Program-made: the position numbers and the translations under genes
Shown here: positions 16,925 through 24,432 of the stretch, piece by piece
Layout: the number at the start of each line of letters is the position of its first letter
Numbering within the stretch: the stretch's first letter is position 1
NCBI GenBank assembly: GCA_002479485.1
Contig: DLNM01000035.1
Location: 1 to 62,524, forward strand
DNA length: 62,524 nt
From: Firmicutes bacterium UBA7510
GTDB taxonomy: Bacteria; Bacillota; Clostridia; Tissierellales; Sedimentibacteraceae
Direction of reading: 5' to 3'
Notes under the pieces: generated by a model
Told to the model about the DNA's origin: nothing
Database searches by the model: none
Seen by the model: the letters and a program-made list of their open reading frames with translations, nothing else

Positions 16925-17734
16925 ATGGAATTTAAAAAAGTAATTTCAATTTTATTATTGACAACAATGATTTTAGCAACAGTATCAGGATGTAGCTCTG
17001 ATAAAAACAAAGATGCAGATATACAAAAAGATAGTGGACAAGCATCTGATGATAACAATACTATTGTAATGTATACTAATGCAGAATATCCACCTTATGA
17101 ATACTTTGATGGAGATAAAATAGTCGGAGTTGATGTAGATATTGCAAATGTGATTGCAAAAGAACTAGGTAAAGAATTAAAGGTAGAGCACGTTGAGTTT
17201 GACAGTATAGTTCCAGCAATTCAAGCTAGAAGAGGTGATTTTGGTGCGGCTGGTATGGCTATAACCCCTGAGAGACTTGAAAGTGTAGATTTTTCTATAC
17301 CGTATATTGGGGCAGGACAAAATGTAATTTATAAAACTGAGAGTGGTTTAGATACACTTGAGGAGCTAGCAGGAAAAACAGTAGGTGTACAACTTGGAAC
17401 AACATGTGAAAGTTCTATGAATGAAGCAATAACTAATGGAGTACTAAAGGATTCTGGCACTATTGTAAAGCAGTATTCCAGCCCATTGGATGCAGCACAA
17501 GATTTATATGCAGGTAGAATAGATGCAGTAGTTGTTAATACAGCATCAGCAGAAAAGATTGTTAAAGAAAATAATAACCTTTCAACTAATGAAATAGATT
17601 TAAAAACAGAAAAAATGGCTATATGTGTTGCAAAAGGTAATCAAGAATTATTAGATAAAATTAATGGTATTTTAGAAAAACTAATGGCTGATGGAACAAT
17701 AGAAGAGTTTGTTAAGGCTCATTCTGAGGAGTAA
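16925..17734 (+). CDS. Polar amino acid ABC transporter, substrate-binding lipoprotein
   Basis: A 269-residue periplasmic-binding-protein-like lipoprotein. The signal peptide ends in the lipobox VSGC (Cys about residue 23), followed by a charged linker and a family 3 solute-binding domain (NAEYPPYEYFDGDKIVGVD; AAGMAITPERLESVDFS; VGVQLGTTCE). It captures a polar amino acid outside the membrane for the permease and ATPase encoded next. The ATG at 16925 has GGAGGAA upstream; the in-frame extension upstream has no signal peptide logic. The specific amino acid is not inferable. Confidence 0.9.
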   Translation: MEFKKVISILLLTTMILATVSGCSSDKNKDADIQKDSGQASDDNNTIVMYTNAEYPPYEYFDGDKIVGVDVDIANVIAKELGKELKVEHVEFDSIVPAIQARRGDFGAAGMAITPERLESVDFSIPYIGAGQNVIYKTESGLDTLEELAGKTVGVQLGTTCESSMNEAITNGVLKDSGTIVKQYSSPLDAAQDLYAGRIDAVVVNTASAEKIVKENNNLSTNEIDLKTEKMAICVAKGNQELLDKINGILEKLMADGTIEEFVKAHSEE

Positions 17735-17761
17735 TACTAAAGCATGTGAAAGGATAGCATA

Positions 17762-18463
17762 ATGGAAGAATTTATACAGAATTTTATATTTGAATTTAAT
17801 AGAACGTTTATAGCTAAGGATAGATATAGTCTGTTTTTAGAGGGATTGAAAAATACAATAACAATTGCACTTACTGCAACTCTTATAGGAGTTATATTAG
17901 GTTTTACTATAGCAATAATTAAGCACTATGCCAAGGACAATAAAAAGCTAAAGCCACTTGAAATAATATGCAATATTTATACTACTGTTATAAGAGGAAC
18001 ACCAGTTGTTGTACAACTTTTAATTATGTACTTTATCATATTAGTTAATACTGATAACAGCGTTATTATAGCAATACTAACATTTGGCTTTAACTCAGGA
18101 GCTTATGTATCAGAAATTGTTAGAGCTGGTATCAATGCTGTAGATAAGGGGCAGGCTGAGGCAGGTAAAGCATTAGGACTTAATAAGATGCAAACCATGA
18201 GATATATTATAATACCTCAAGCCTTTAAGAATATATTGCCGGCACTTGGCAATGAGTTTATAGCATTATTAAAAGAGACAGCAGTAGCAGGATATGTTCC
18301 AATTATAGATTTAACTAAGGCAGGTGCAATAGTTAGAAGTCAAACATATTCAGCATTTTTTCCACTTTTATCAGTTGCAGCTATGTATTTAACATTAGTA
18401 ATGATATTAACCTGGGTGCTAAAAATAGTTGAAAGGAGACTTAGCACAAATGATAGAGATTAA
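17762..18463 (+). CDS. Polar amino acid ABC transporter permease
   Basis: A 233-residue HisM/GlnP-type inner-membrane permease with about five transmembrane segments. The EAA loop for ATPase contact is visible as GQAEAGKALGLNKMQTMRYI (about 136-155), and RGTPVVVQLL is the typical conserved segment. Second gene of the operon; its end overlaps the ATPase start by 14 bp, suggesting coupled translation. Confidence 0.9.
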   Translation: MEEFIQNFIFEFNRTFIAKDRYSLFLEGLKNTITIALTATLIGVILGFTIAIIKHYAKDNKKLKPLEIICNIYTTVIRGTPVVVQLLIMYFIILVNTDNSVIIAILTFGFNSGAYVSEIVRAGINAVDKGQAEAGKALGLNKMQTMRYIIIPQAFKNILPALGNEFIALLKETAVAGYVPIIDLTKAGAIVRSQTYSAFFPLLSVAAMYLTLVMILTWVLKIVERRLSTNDRD

Positions 18464-19181
18464 GAATTTATTTAAAAGCTTTGGTAGTCTTGAAGTGCTA
18501 AAGAATGTTAATACTACAATAAATAAAGGTGAAAAGGTAGTAATAGTAGGACCATCGGGTTCAGGGAAAAGTACTCTTTTAAGATGTCTGAATCTACTTG
18601 AAACTCCTACTAAAGGTGAGATATGGTTTGAGGGCAATAACATAACAGATAAAAAATGTGATATCAATAAGGTAAGACAAAAAATGGGAATGGTATTTCA
18701 ACACTTTAATTTGTTTCCACACCTAACCATTATTGAAAATATAACCTTAGCTCCAATAAAATTAGGTCTTCAAACCAAGGAAGAGGCAAATGAAAATGCC
18801 ATTAGACTTTTAAAAAGAATAGGTCTTGAGGATAAAAAGGACTCTTATCCAGCTAGTCTTTCTGGTGGTCAAAAGCAAAGAATTGCAATAGTTCGTTCCT
18901 TAGCTATAAATCCTGATATTATGCTATTTGATGAGCCTACATCAGCACTAGATCCAGAAATGGTTGGAGAGGTTCTAGCGTTAATGAAGGAACTAGCAAA
19001 TGACGGTATGACTATGGTTGTGGTAACTCACGAGATGGGCTTTGCAAAGGAAGTTGCCAATAGAGTGATTTTCATGGCAGATGGACAGGTTCTTGAAGAA
19101 AATTCACCAAATGAGTTTTTTTCTAATCCAAAGCATCCAAGACTTCAAGAGTTTTTATCAAAAGTACTATATAAGATATAA
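18450..19181 (+). CDS. Polar amino acid ABC transporter ATPase
   Basis: A 243-residue GlnQ/HisP-like ATPase: Walker A GPSGSGKST, Q-loop VFQHFNLFPHLT, signature LSGGQKQR, Walker B LFDEPTSALD and switch His in VVTHEMGF. The ATG at 18450 has AAAGGAGA upstream. An earlier in-frame codon at 18429 lies inside the permease gene and has no SD. The operon ends in a strong terminator. Confidence 0.92.
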   Translation: MIEIKNLFKSFGSLEVLKNVNTTINKGEKVVIVGPSGSGKSTLLRCLNLLETPTKGEIWFEGNNITDKKCDINKVRQKMGMVFQHFNLFPHLTIIENITLAPIKLGLQTKEEANENAIRLLKRIGLEDKKDSYPASLSGGQKQRIAIVRSLAINPDIMLFDEPTSALDPEMVGEVLALMKELANDGMTMVVVTHEMGFAKEVANRVIFMADGQVLEENSPNEFFSNPKHPRLQEFLSKVLYKI

Positions 19182-19212
19182 CTTAAATATAATATATATC
19201 TTATAACAAAAA

Positions 19213-19262
19213 TAGCTGTTGTAAAACTAACTATTTTTAGTTTACAACAGCAAATTTTTTTC
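19213..19262 (+). terminator. Terminator of the amino acid importer operon
   Basis: A long stem, GCTGTTGTAAAACTAA with TTAGTTTACAACAGC (19215-19251), is followed by AAATTTTTTT. Confidence 0.85.
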
Positions 19263-19285
19263 TATTATTCTACTTTGGAAAATTT

Positions 19286-19690
19286 TTATTTAGCATTCTT
19301 TATGTAAGCAGCAACTTTTTTGTCTTCACCTTTTATATGTTTTATAAGCCATGAAGCAATTATATTATTTACTTTAAATGTTAAAACTACGGAAGTTCCA
19401 TTTTCTTCATACTCACTAACAATTTTGCTAACCTCTTCTTTGAAATCATCATGTAATTTTTTATGAGCTGGATAATCAGGATAATTATATTGTTTTTGCA
19501 ACTTTTCTTCATCAATAAAATGCTTAACTGTATAATCTGTTAAAAAATTAATCGTGTTTTTTATTTCGTCACGGCCTTTTCCTTGACTGCATGCATTTAA
19601 TAGATTATTTATTGCATCTATAAGCTCCCTGTGTTGTTTATCTATTGCTATATTCCCAGTTTCTAAACTTTTGTCGAAAGTATATGCCAT
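19286..19690 (-). CDS. Bacteriohemerythrin
   Basis: A 134-residue O2-binding diiron protein. The ligands are all present: DKQHREL (His about 20), VKHFIDEEK (His/Glu), AHKKLH (His-x3-His) and KHIKGED (His/Asp). In anaerobes such proteins bind or sense oxygen. It has an AGGAGG ribosome binding site and stands alone next to the tailocin control genes, without an evident link. Confidence 0.92.
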   Translation of the reverse strand: MAYTFDKSLETGNIAIDKQHRELIDAINNLLNACSQGKGRDEIKNTINFLTDYTVKHFIDEEKLQKQYNYPDYPAHKKLHDDFKEEVSKIVSEYEENGTSVVLTFKVNNIIASWLIKHIKGEDKKVAAYIKNAK

Positions 19691-19797
19691 TATAAAACCC
19701 TCCTACTATTTTGATAAATTTATACCCATATTTTGATAAACGAAACAAATTTTTAAAAATATTTCCTTTAAAATTTTTATTTATTGGTGGATTATTC

Positions 19798-20274
19798 CTA
19801 TTCGTATTGGTAGCTACAAACTGTTAGAGGATTGAAATAAATACAGTATCCATCTATTTCTGTAAATAATCCATATTTCTGTTCATAATGCTTAAGTGTA
19901 TCTTTTAAAAATTCCTCTGTTACACCTAAATTCTCAGACAATTCAAAAATATTTTTGCAGCCATCAAAAGAAGCGCTAATTAATTTCTCTAGTGGAATCA
20001 ATTTTTCATAGCCCCATTTTCTTGCTAAAAGCTCTTGCTTTCTGTTGCTAATATTATTTTGATTTAATATATCCCCGGTTGTTGTATAATAATGACCTAA
20101 TTCCTCTGCTAAGATACATGCTTTTTCTGCATTTGTACTTAATATAGGGTTGATTGCAATGATACTGTCAGCATATATTCCTTTTATTTTTTCACTCTTA
20201 AACCTTATTTCTATCACTTCAATATTTTCTTCATCTGCAATTTCTAATAAGCTTTCATATGACAAATATAACAC
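19798..20274 (-). CDS. ImmA/IrrE-family metallopeptidase
   Basis: A 158-residue protein with the ImmA signature: AEELGHYYTTTGDI (about 63-76), a variant of the HExxH-type helix where Glu-Glu-x-x-His is kept. In ICEBs1 and phage systems ImmA cleaves the adjacent Xre repressor after DNA damage. Here it follows the Xre gene by 6 nt in one operon, so it is the likely anti-repressor of the tailocin. The start is preceded by AAAAGGCGG. Its first His replaced by Glu is a common variant in this family and I do not treat it as inactivating. Confidence 0.8.
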   Translation of the reverse strand: MLYLSYESLLEIADEENIEVIEIRFKSEKIKGIYADSIIAINPILSTNAEKACILAEELGHYYTTTGDILNQNNISNRKQELLARKWGYEKLIPLEKLISASFDGCKNIFELSENLGVTEEFLKDTLKHYEQKYGLFTEIDGYCIYFNPLTVCSYQYE

Positions 20275-20280
20275 CGCCTT

Positions 20281-20604
20281 TTATGTATTTTTTCTTTTGC
20301 TTAAAACAAATTTTTTAAATTCGTCTATCTCCTTTAATTCCTCTTCAGTCCAATCCTCATCGTCGTGGTGAGCTGCAATAGTGTTTATTTTTTCATCTTC
20401 ATTTTCTTCCCATCCCATTAAATATGCAGGTGTTGTATTTAAAATTTCCGCAAGAGGCTCTAAAATAGTGATAGGTAAATTTTCAATTTCATCACTTTCA
20501 TATCTATAAATTGTAGCCCTGTTTTTATTTAACTTTTCTGCTACCTCATCAACTGTTAGATTTAATTCTTTTCTCCTATTTTTTATTCTATTACCTATGG
20601 TCAT
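20281..20604 (-). CDS. Xre-type repressor of the tailocin
   Basis: A 107-residue Cro/CI-type helix-turn-helix protein: HTH about residues 3-58 (RRKELNLTVDEVAEKLNKN, then ATIYRYESDEIENLP), followed by an acidic C-terminal tail (DDEDWTEEELKEIDEF). It reads away from the tailocin late genes and is followed by immA. The -35 of its own promoter lies in operator O1, so it is likely autoregulated. An ATG at 20604 with AAAAGGAGA was chosen; the open frame upstream runs through the control region. Target sites are the four palindromes at 20662-20842. Confidence 0.85.
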   Translation of the reverse strand: MTIGNRIKNRRKELNLTVDEVAEKLNKNRATIYRYESDEIENLPITILEPLAEILNTTPAYLMGWEENEDEKINTIAAHHDDEDWTEEELKEIDEFKKFVLSKRKNT

Positions 20605-20646
20605 AGTATTTCTCCTTTTACTAGTTAAGTAATATTGTTTATACAA

Positions 20647-20675
20647 ATTATACCATGAAAATTGCATTAATGCAA
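20647..20675 (-). promoter_or_regulatory. Repressor promoter
   Basis: On the minus strand TTGCAT (20675-20670), a 17-nt spacer and TATAAT (20652-20647). The -35 lies inside operator O1. Confidence 0.7.
20662..20675. promoter_or_regulatory. Operator O1
   Basis: TTGCATTAATGCAA, a perfect 14-bp palindrome overlapping the -35 of the repressor promoter. One of four TYGCA-N4/5-TGCRA sites. Confidence 0.65.
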
Positions 20676-20702
20676 CAAAAAAATAAAAATATTTTAAATA
20701 AA

Positions 20703-20717
20703 TCGCATTTAAAGCGA
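20703..20717. promoter_or_regulatory. Operator O2
   Basis: TCGCATTTAAAGCGA, an imperfect palindrome ending 8 bp upstream of the -35 box of the late promoter. Confidence 0.6.
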
Positions 20718-20725
20718 AAAAATTG

Positions 20726-20754
20726 TTGACATTGTTTTTGGTAAGTGGTATTAT
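20726..20754 (+). promoter_or_regulatory. Tailocin early/late promoter
   Basis: Consensus TTGACA (20726-20731), a 17-nt spacer and TATTAT (20749-20754); it is framed by operators O2 and O3. Drives the sigma-like activator and possibly the tail operon. Confidence 0.75.
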
Positions 20755-20762
20755 AATTTTAG

Positions 20763-20777
20763 TTGCATAACATGCGA
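20763..20777. promoter_or_regulatory. Operator O3
   Basis: TTGCATAACATGCGA overlaps the predicted transcription start (about 20761) of the plus-strand promoter, a good place to block it. Confidence 0.65.
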
Positions 20778-20828
20778 AAACACATGCCAAAAGTACGTTA
20801 AGTTTTAGGAAAGATATTAACTTATAAG

Positions 20829-20842
20829 TCGCAAATGTGCGA
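20829..20842. promoter_or_regulatory. Operator O4
   Basis: TCGCAAATGTGCGA, 28 bp before the ATG of the sigma-like gene, in the transcribed leader. Confidence 0.6.
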
Positions 20843-20869
20843 AATAATTAATAACTAGTGGAGGAACAA

Positions 20870-21343
20870 ATGGAAAAAGATAATAAGAATATATCAGTAG
20901 AAATAGGACAATTGAAGAAAAAATTACTTAATTATACATACACTATATTTAAAATCGATTCAGTTAATGAAGAAATAAGAGATTTAGCAAGTACAATTGA
21001 ATCTCAAAGAGATGTAAAATCAAAACAATTAACTGGTATGCCAATAGGATATGGAAAATCAGATCCTGTGGCAACGGCAGTTGAAAAAATAATTGATGTA
21101 TACAGTAGTGAATATTCAAGGCTAGAAAATGAATTAAAGAATTTACTTAATCAAAAATCAGAGATTGAAGAATTATTAAATAGCCTAGATGAACTAGAAA
21201 AAAAGGTAATAGAATATAAATATTTTAAAAAATATAAATGGTGGATGGTAGCTAATGCCATAGGTTATAGCGAATCAGACACTAAGAGAAGATGCAGAAA
21301 AATATTAGAAAAAATAATAAATAAAAAAGATGGTACGCTATGA
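20870..21343 (+). CDS. Sigma-factor-like phage activator (DUF1492/ArpU/Xpf type)
   Basis: A 157-residue protein with a long coiled-coil middle and a C-terminal sigma-70 region-4-like helix-turn-helix (about 115-153; KVIEYKYFKKYKWWMVANAI, then GYSESDTKRRC). Relatives (Xpf of PBSX, ArpU, RinA-like proteins) switch on late phage or tail genes. It is the first gene after the repressible promoter and so probably activates the tail operon. The ATG at 20870 has GTGGAGG at 20858-20864. The last 43 bases of the gene are repeated at 21474-21516. Confidence 0.75.
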   Translation: MEKDNKNISVEIGQLKKKLLNYTYTIFKIDSVNEEIRDLASTIESQRDVKSKQLTGMPIGYGKSDPVATAVEKIIDVYSSEYSRLENELKNLLNQKSEIEELLNSLDELEKKVIEYKYFKKYKWWMVANAIGYSESDTKRRCRKILEKIINKKDGTL

Positions 21344-21419
21344 TACTTTTTATATGTTAGTATAAGGACAATGAAATATAAGTTAATGAAAAAGGCACTC
21401 GAGTTTGAGTGCCTTTTGT
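21301..21419 (+). repeat. 119-bp direct repeat, copy A
   Basis: Covers the last 14 codons of the sigma-like gene, its stop, spacer and terminator. It is repeated 173 bp downstream with two mismatches. Confidence 0.9.
21390..21419 (+). terminator. Terminator of the sigma-like gene, copy A
   Basis: AAAAGGCACTC pairs with GAGTGCCTTTT around loop GAGTTT. The same hairpin recurs at 21563-21590. Confidence 0.85.
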
Positions 21420-21473
21420 ATCTCTTAAATTATTGTGGCTCTACAAAAAGGCGTAATGGAGATAATATATATA

Positions 21474-21592
21474 AATATTAGAAGAAATAATAAATAAAAA
21501 AGATGGTACGCTATGATACTTTTTATGTGTTAGTATAAGGACAATGAAATATAAGTTAATGAAAAAGGCACTCGAGTTTGAGTGCCTTTTGT
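21474..21592 (+). repeat. 119-bp direct repeat, copy B
   Basis: Second copy with a gene-end fragment that still encodes KILEEIINKKDGTL and stop, plus the terminator at 21563-21590. The fragment has no start or SD of its own, so it is a gene-end relic. Confidence 0.9.
21563..21592 (+). terminator. Terminator, copy B
   Basis: Identical stem-loop to that at 21390-21417, in the second repeat copy. Two terminators in a row separate the regulator gene from the tail operon. Confidence 0.8.
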
Positions 21593-21597
21593 GTTGA

Positions 21598-21662
21598 AAG
21601 AGTGAAGAAGAAACTCTTCACTTTATAATTATCGTGATGCCACAAAGTGGCGTAATGGAGGT
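21598..21662 (+). repeat. Hairpin-SD cassette H1
   Basis: Two stem-loops then a ribosome binding site: AGTGAAGA/TCTTCACT (21601-21608 with 21615-21622), then ATGCCAC-AAA-GTGGCGT (21637-21653), then AATGGAGGT. A second copy (29003-29069) has the same layout with compensated stem changes. A degraded H hairpin is at 21432-21464. It sits ahead of the small tail-cluster gene at 21669. Confidence 0.65.
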
Positions 21663-21668
21663 GATAAT

Positions 21669-21845
21669 ATAAAAATTAAAACTATATTGAAAAACAAACA
21701 ACCAGAAACCTATAAAATGCTAATAAATCATATTGATGATGAAAAACAAGATGACAAATTAACCTTTAAAGATTTTGAAAAAATGATGAAGCATGATAGC
21801 TATAAAAGACATAAAGGAGCAATACGTCAAGTTAACCATAAATAG
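21669..21845 (+). CDS. Small conserved tail-cluster protein with AUA start
   Basis: A 58-residue basic protein (KIKTILKNKQPETYKMLINH... ending AIRQVNHK), of the kind seen between regulator and tail terminator genes in clostridial PBSX-like clusters; function unknown. No ATG, GTG or TTG lies near its SD. GGAGG at 21657-21661 is followed after exactly 7 nt by ATA (21669), which begins the conserved-looking KIK segment. The first TTG is 25 nt from the SD and the first ATG would lose 16 residues. Initiation at AUA, or a recent ATG-to-ATA mutation, is inferred. Confidence 0.6.
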   Translation: MKIKTILKNKQPETYKMLINHIDDEKQDDKLTFKDFEKMMKHDSYKRHKGAIRQVNHK

Positions 21846-21873
21846 ATTTATTAGCACATTGAAGGGAGGTGGT

Positions 21874-21924
21874 ATGAATGCTGTTGCGAAAGATAGGAGG
21901 TGGTTGAAGGTGTTAGGAAAATGA
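21874..21924 (+). CDS. Micro-ORF of 16 codons in the tail operon leader
   Basis: ATG with a strong GGGAGGTGG SD encodes MNAVAKDRRWLKVLGK and stops in ATGA overlapping another tiny frame. It could be a translated leader or what is left of a small PBSX-type gene. There is no independent evidence of function. Confidence 0.3.
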   Translation: MNAVAKDRRWLKVLGK

Positions 21925-21968
21925 ATTTAAACTATTATAATTAAATAAGTAAGAAAGTGTGATGTTAT

Positions 21969-22412
21969 ATGATAACAGTAGAAAAGATAATTGATGAGGT
22001 TAATAAATTAATACTCTTGGATTATAATTATCCAATATATTTTGAAAATATACCGGAAGTTATTAACACCAACTCCTTTGGTATTAATTTGATTAACTAT
22101 AAGGTAACAAGCATTAATAAAAATACTAATCTAGAAAATGTAGAATTATTAATAACATATTTAATGCAGAATGACAGCAGTAATCCTGATATTATAGGGA
22201 AAGAAAAATATAAAGTAGTTGATAAGCTAAAAACTATATTTGGAAAAGGAAATATTTCTATAGAGGATAGAGCTGTAAAGGTAAGCGTTGAATATAAGGA
22301 AATTATCAATAAGCTTGGAATATGCTTAAATTTTGAATATTATGAAGATGCATATATAAGCGCAGAAACAGTTGAAACAATAGGTGAATTATCAATAAAA
22401 CAAGGATTATAA
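21969..22412 (+). CDS. Tail terminator protein (DUF6838-like)
   Basis: A 147-residue protein directly before the sheath gene, the usual place of the tail terminator or completion protein in PBSX-like clusters. It looks like the clostridial DUF6838 group: N-terminal helix (VEKIIDEVNKLI), a beta-rich middle and NTNLENVELLITYLM. Its SD is weak (AGAAAGTGTGATG). The protein would cap the top of the tube and sheath, which matters for a head-less particle. Confidence 0.65.
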   Translation: MITVEKIIDEVNKLILLDYNYPIYFENIPEVINTNSFGINLINYKVTSINKNTNLENVELLITYLMQNDSSNPDIIGKEKYKVVDKLKTIFGKGNISIEDRAVKVSVEYKEIINKLGICLNFEYYEDAYISAETVETIGELSIKQGL

Positions 22413-22426
22413 GGAGAAAATAAATT

Positions 22427-23494
22427 ATGGGTTTACCAAATATAATGATTAATTTTAAAACGATGGGAATAAGCGCAATTAAAAGAGGAAATAGAGGCAT
22501 AGTTGCAGTTATTATTAAGGATAATGGCAAGGCTGGTGCTTTTAACATGGAGAGTATAAATGATATACCAACAACATTATCAGCAGATAATAAGGCATAT
22601 ATACAAAGGGCTTTTATAGGTGGAACCAGTGTTCCTAAAAAAGTAATTGCTTTTTCATTAGCAGTAGATGCAACAGACTACACAGAAGCATTAAATTATT
22701 TTGCCACTGAAAGGTTTGATTATTTAGTTTGTCCACCAGATACAACTAACGAACTAGCAAATTTAGTTGCAACATGGATTAAATCACAAAGAGAAAGCTT
22801 TGATAAAAAAGTAAAGGCTGTTCTTCCATCAGTGACAGCTGATCACGAGGGAGTTATAAACTTTGATACAAACAATATTAAAGTTGGAGAGTTGACTTAT
22901 ACAAATGCACAATATTGTAGTAGAATAGCAGGTATTTTGGCAGGAACACCATTAACTATGGCTGCAACATTTACAATATTAAATGAGGTAACAGATGTTC
23001 CAAGATTAACTAAAACTCAAGCAGATGAAGCTATAAATGCTGGTAAATTAGTTCTATATCATGATGGAGAAAAAGTTAAAATAGCAAGAGCTGTAAATAG
23101 CTTAGTTACTGTAACGCCTGAAAAGGGCGATGCATTTAAGAAAATTAAAATAGTTGATATAATTGATATGATACATAATGATATAAAAACAACTGTAAAT
23201 GACAATTATGTAGGAAAAGTATCTAATAGCTATGATAATAAATGCATAATCCTTACAGCTATAAAAAGCTATTATGAACAGTTAGAAATGAATGGAATTC
23301 TTGATAGAGATAAATCAAGCATTGAAATTGATTTAGTAGCTCAAGAATCGTACTTAAAGAGTCAAGGAGTTGACACATCAATATTAAATGAATATCAATT
23401 AAAATCTGCAAATACAGCAGATAAGGTATTTTTAACTTCTACTGTAAAACCACTTGATGCTGTAGAAGAAATTAAATTAAACGTAATAATATAA
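22427..23494 (+). CDS. Tail sheath protein (XkdK-like)
   Basis: A 355-residue contractile tail sheath subunit of the PBSX/diffocin type, with the N-terminal MGLPNIMINFKTMGISAIKR and the C-terminal EIKLNVII strand that hooks neighbouring subunits. The presence of a sheath gene shows the particle is contractile (R-type). SD AAGGAGA; spaced 14 nt from the preceding gene and 26 nt from the tube gene. Confidence 0.88.
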   Translation: MGLPNIMINFKTMGISAIKRGNRGIVAVIIKDNGKAGAFNMESINDIPTTLSADNKAYIQRAFIGGTSVPKKVIAFSLAVDATDYTEALNYFATERFDYLVCPPDTTNELANLVATWIKSQRESFDKKVKAVLPSVTADHEGVINFDTNNIKVGELTYTNAQYCSRIAGILAGTPLTMAATFTILNEVTDVPRLTKTQADEAINAGKLVLYHDGEKVKIARAVNSLVTVTPEKGDAFKKIKIVDIIDMIHNDIKTTVNDNYVGKVSNSYDNKCIILTAIKSYYEQLEMNGILDRDKSSIEIDLVAQESYLKSQGVDTSILNEYQLKSANTADKVFLTSTVKPLDAVEEIKLNVII

Positions 23495-23520
23495 TTAATC
23501 AACTGATGGAGGTATATTAA

Positions 23521-23964
23521 ATGAATAGAAATACAATAGATGCAAAAAGAGTTATAAATGGTACACATGGTGAATTATGGTTAGATGGAGAATATGTCGC
23601 AGAGGTGACAGGATTTCAAGCTAAGATAGCATTGAAAAAAGAACCAGTTACTATGTGCGGTGACATGGCTGAAAAACAAAAGGTTGTAGGTTGGTCAGGA
23701 ACAGGCTCTATACAAATGAACAAGGTATATTCACGTATGGCAAACAAGCTTGCTAAGGTTTTGAGTGAAGGAACTGATGCCAGATTTATAATCATATCAA
23801 AGCTGGCAGATCCGGACTCTTATGGATCAGAAAGAGTTGTAATAAAGGATGTTTCCTTTGATGATTTAACTCTTGCTGATTGGGCTGCTAATACACCTGG
23901 TAAAATCGAAGCTCCATTCACATTTAGCGCTTACGAGTTCCGTGATAGCATAAGAGTAGAATAA
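23521..23964 (+). CDS. Tail tube protein (XkdM-like)
   Basis: A 147-residue tube subunit (DUF2001 type): NTIDAKRVINGTHGELWLDG at the start and a beta-rich body ending FTFSAYEFRDSIRVE. It forms the inner tube driven through the target envelope. TGGAGG precedes the ATG. A terminator-like hairpin follows, consistent with higher expression of sheath and tube than of the genes beyond. Confidence 0.88.
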   Translation: MNRNTIDAKRVINGTHGELWLDGEYVAEVTGFQAKIALKKEPVTMCGDMAEKQKVVGWSGTGSIQMNKVYSRMANKLAKVLSEGTDARFIIISKLADPDSYGSERVVIKDVSFDDLTLADWAANTPGKIEAPFTFSAYEFRDSIRVE

Positions 23965-23971
23965 TATATTT

Positions 23972-24013
23972 AAAAAAGCCTTTACAAGCTATATAGCATG
24001 TAAGGGCTTTTCT
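23972..24013 (+). terminator. Intra-operon terminator after the tube gene
   Basis: AAAAGCCTTTACA pairs with TGTAAGGGCTTTT (23974-24011) with one G-U type pair, ending in T-rich sequence. Probably partial, setting stoichiometry. Confidence 0.65.
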
Positions 24014-24045
24014 TTACAAATTAAAACAATTGAGGAGGTAATAAA

Positions 24046-24432
24046 ATGAGTACATTAGATACTTTATTATCAATAGATAATAACAAGTTAAATGTGACAA
24101 ATGAAAAGATAAACATTATTAGACTTTCAGAAATTGCTGGTGAGGATGTTATTTTTGAAATACGTCCATTATCAATAAAAGAAATAAACAGCTTTCCTAA
24201 AATGGACGACACAGATATGTTGATTCATGCAATATATATGGCATTAGTAAACCCTAAGCTTAGTGATGAGAGACTGTTAAAAAAGTATGATTGCTTAACT
24301 CCAAAGGAATTAATTAAAAAAATCCTTTTACCAACTGAAATAAGTGGATTATATTCTGCCTTTAACCGTGCAATGGGATTTGTCGAAAATGGTGAAGGCA
24401 ACGAAAAAACATTAGAGGAGGGTGTAAACTAA
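24046..24432 (+). CDS. Tail assembly chaperone, XkdN-like paralogue 1
   Basis: A 128-residue XkdN-family protein (core: VTNEKINIIRLSEIAGEDVI, F-E-R-LS, NPKLSDERLLKKYD). Such proteins coat the tape measure during assembly. Its stop overlaps the next start (TAATG). The next gene is a clear paralogue sharing the layout NLLxID/INRLS-F-AG-DVIF, so the chaperone has been duplicated in tandem. Confidence 0.75.
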   Translation: MSTLDTLLSIDNNKLNVTNEKINIIRLSEIAGEDVIFEIRPLSIKEINSFPKMDDTDMLIHAIYMALVNPKLSDERLLKKYDCLTPKELIKKILLPTEISGLYSAFNRAMGFVENGEGNEKTLEEGVN

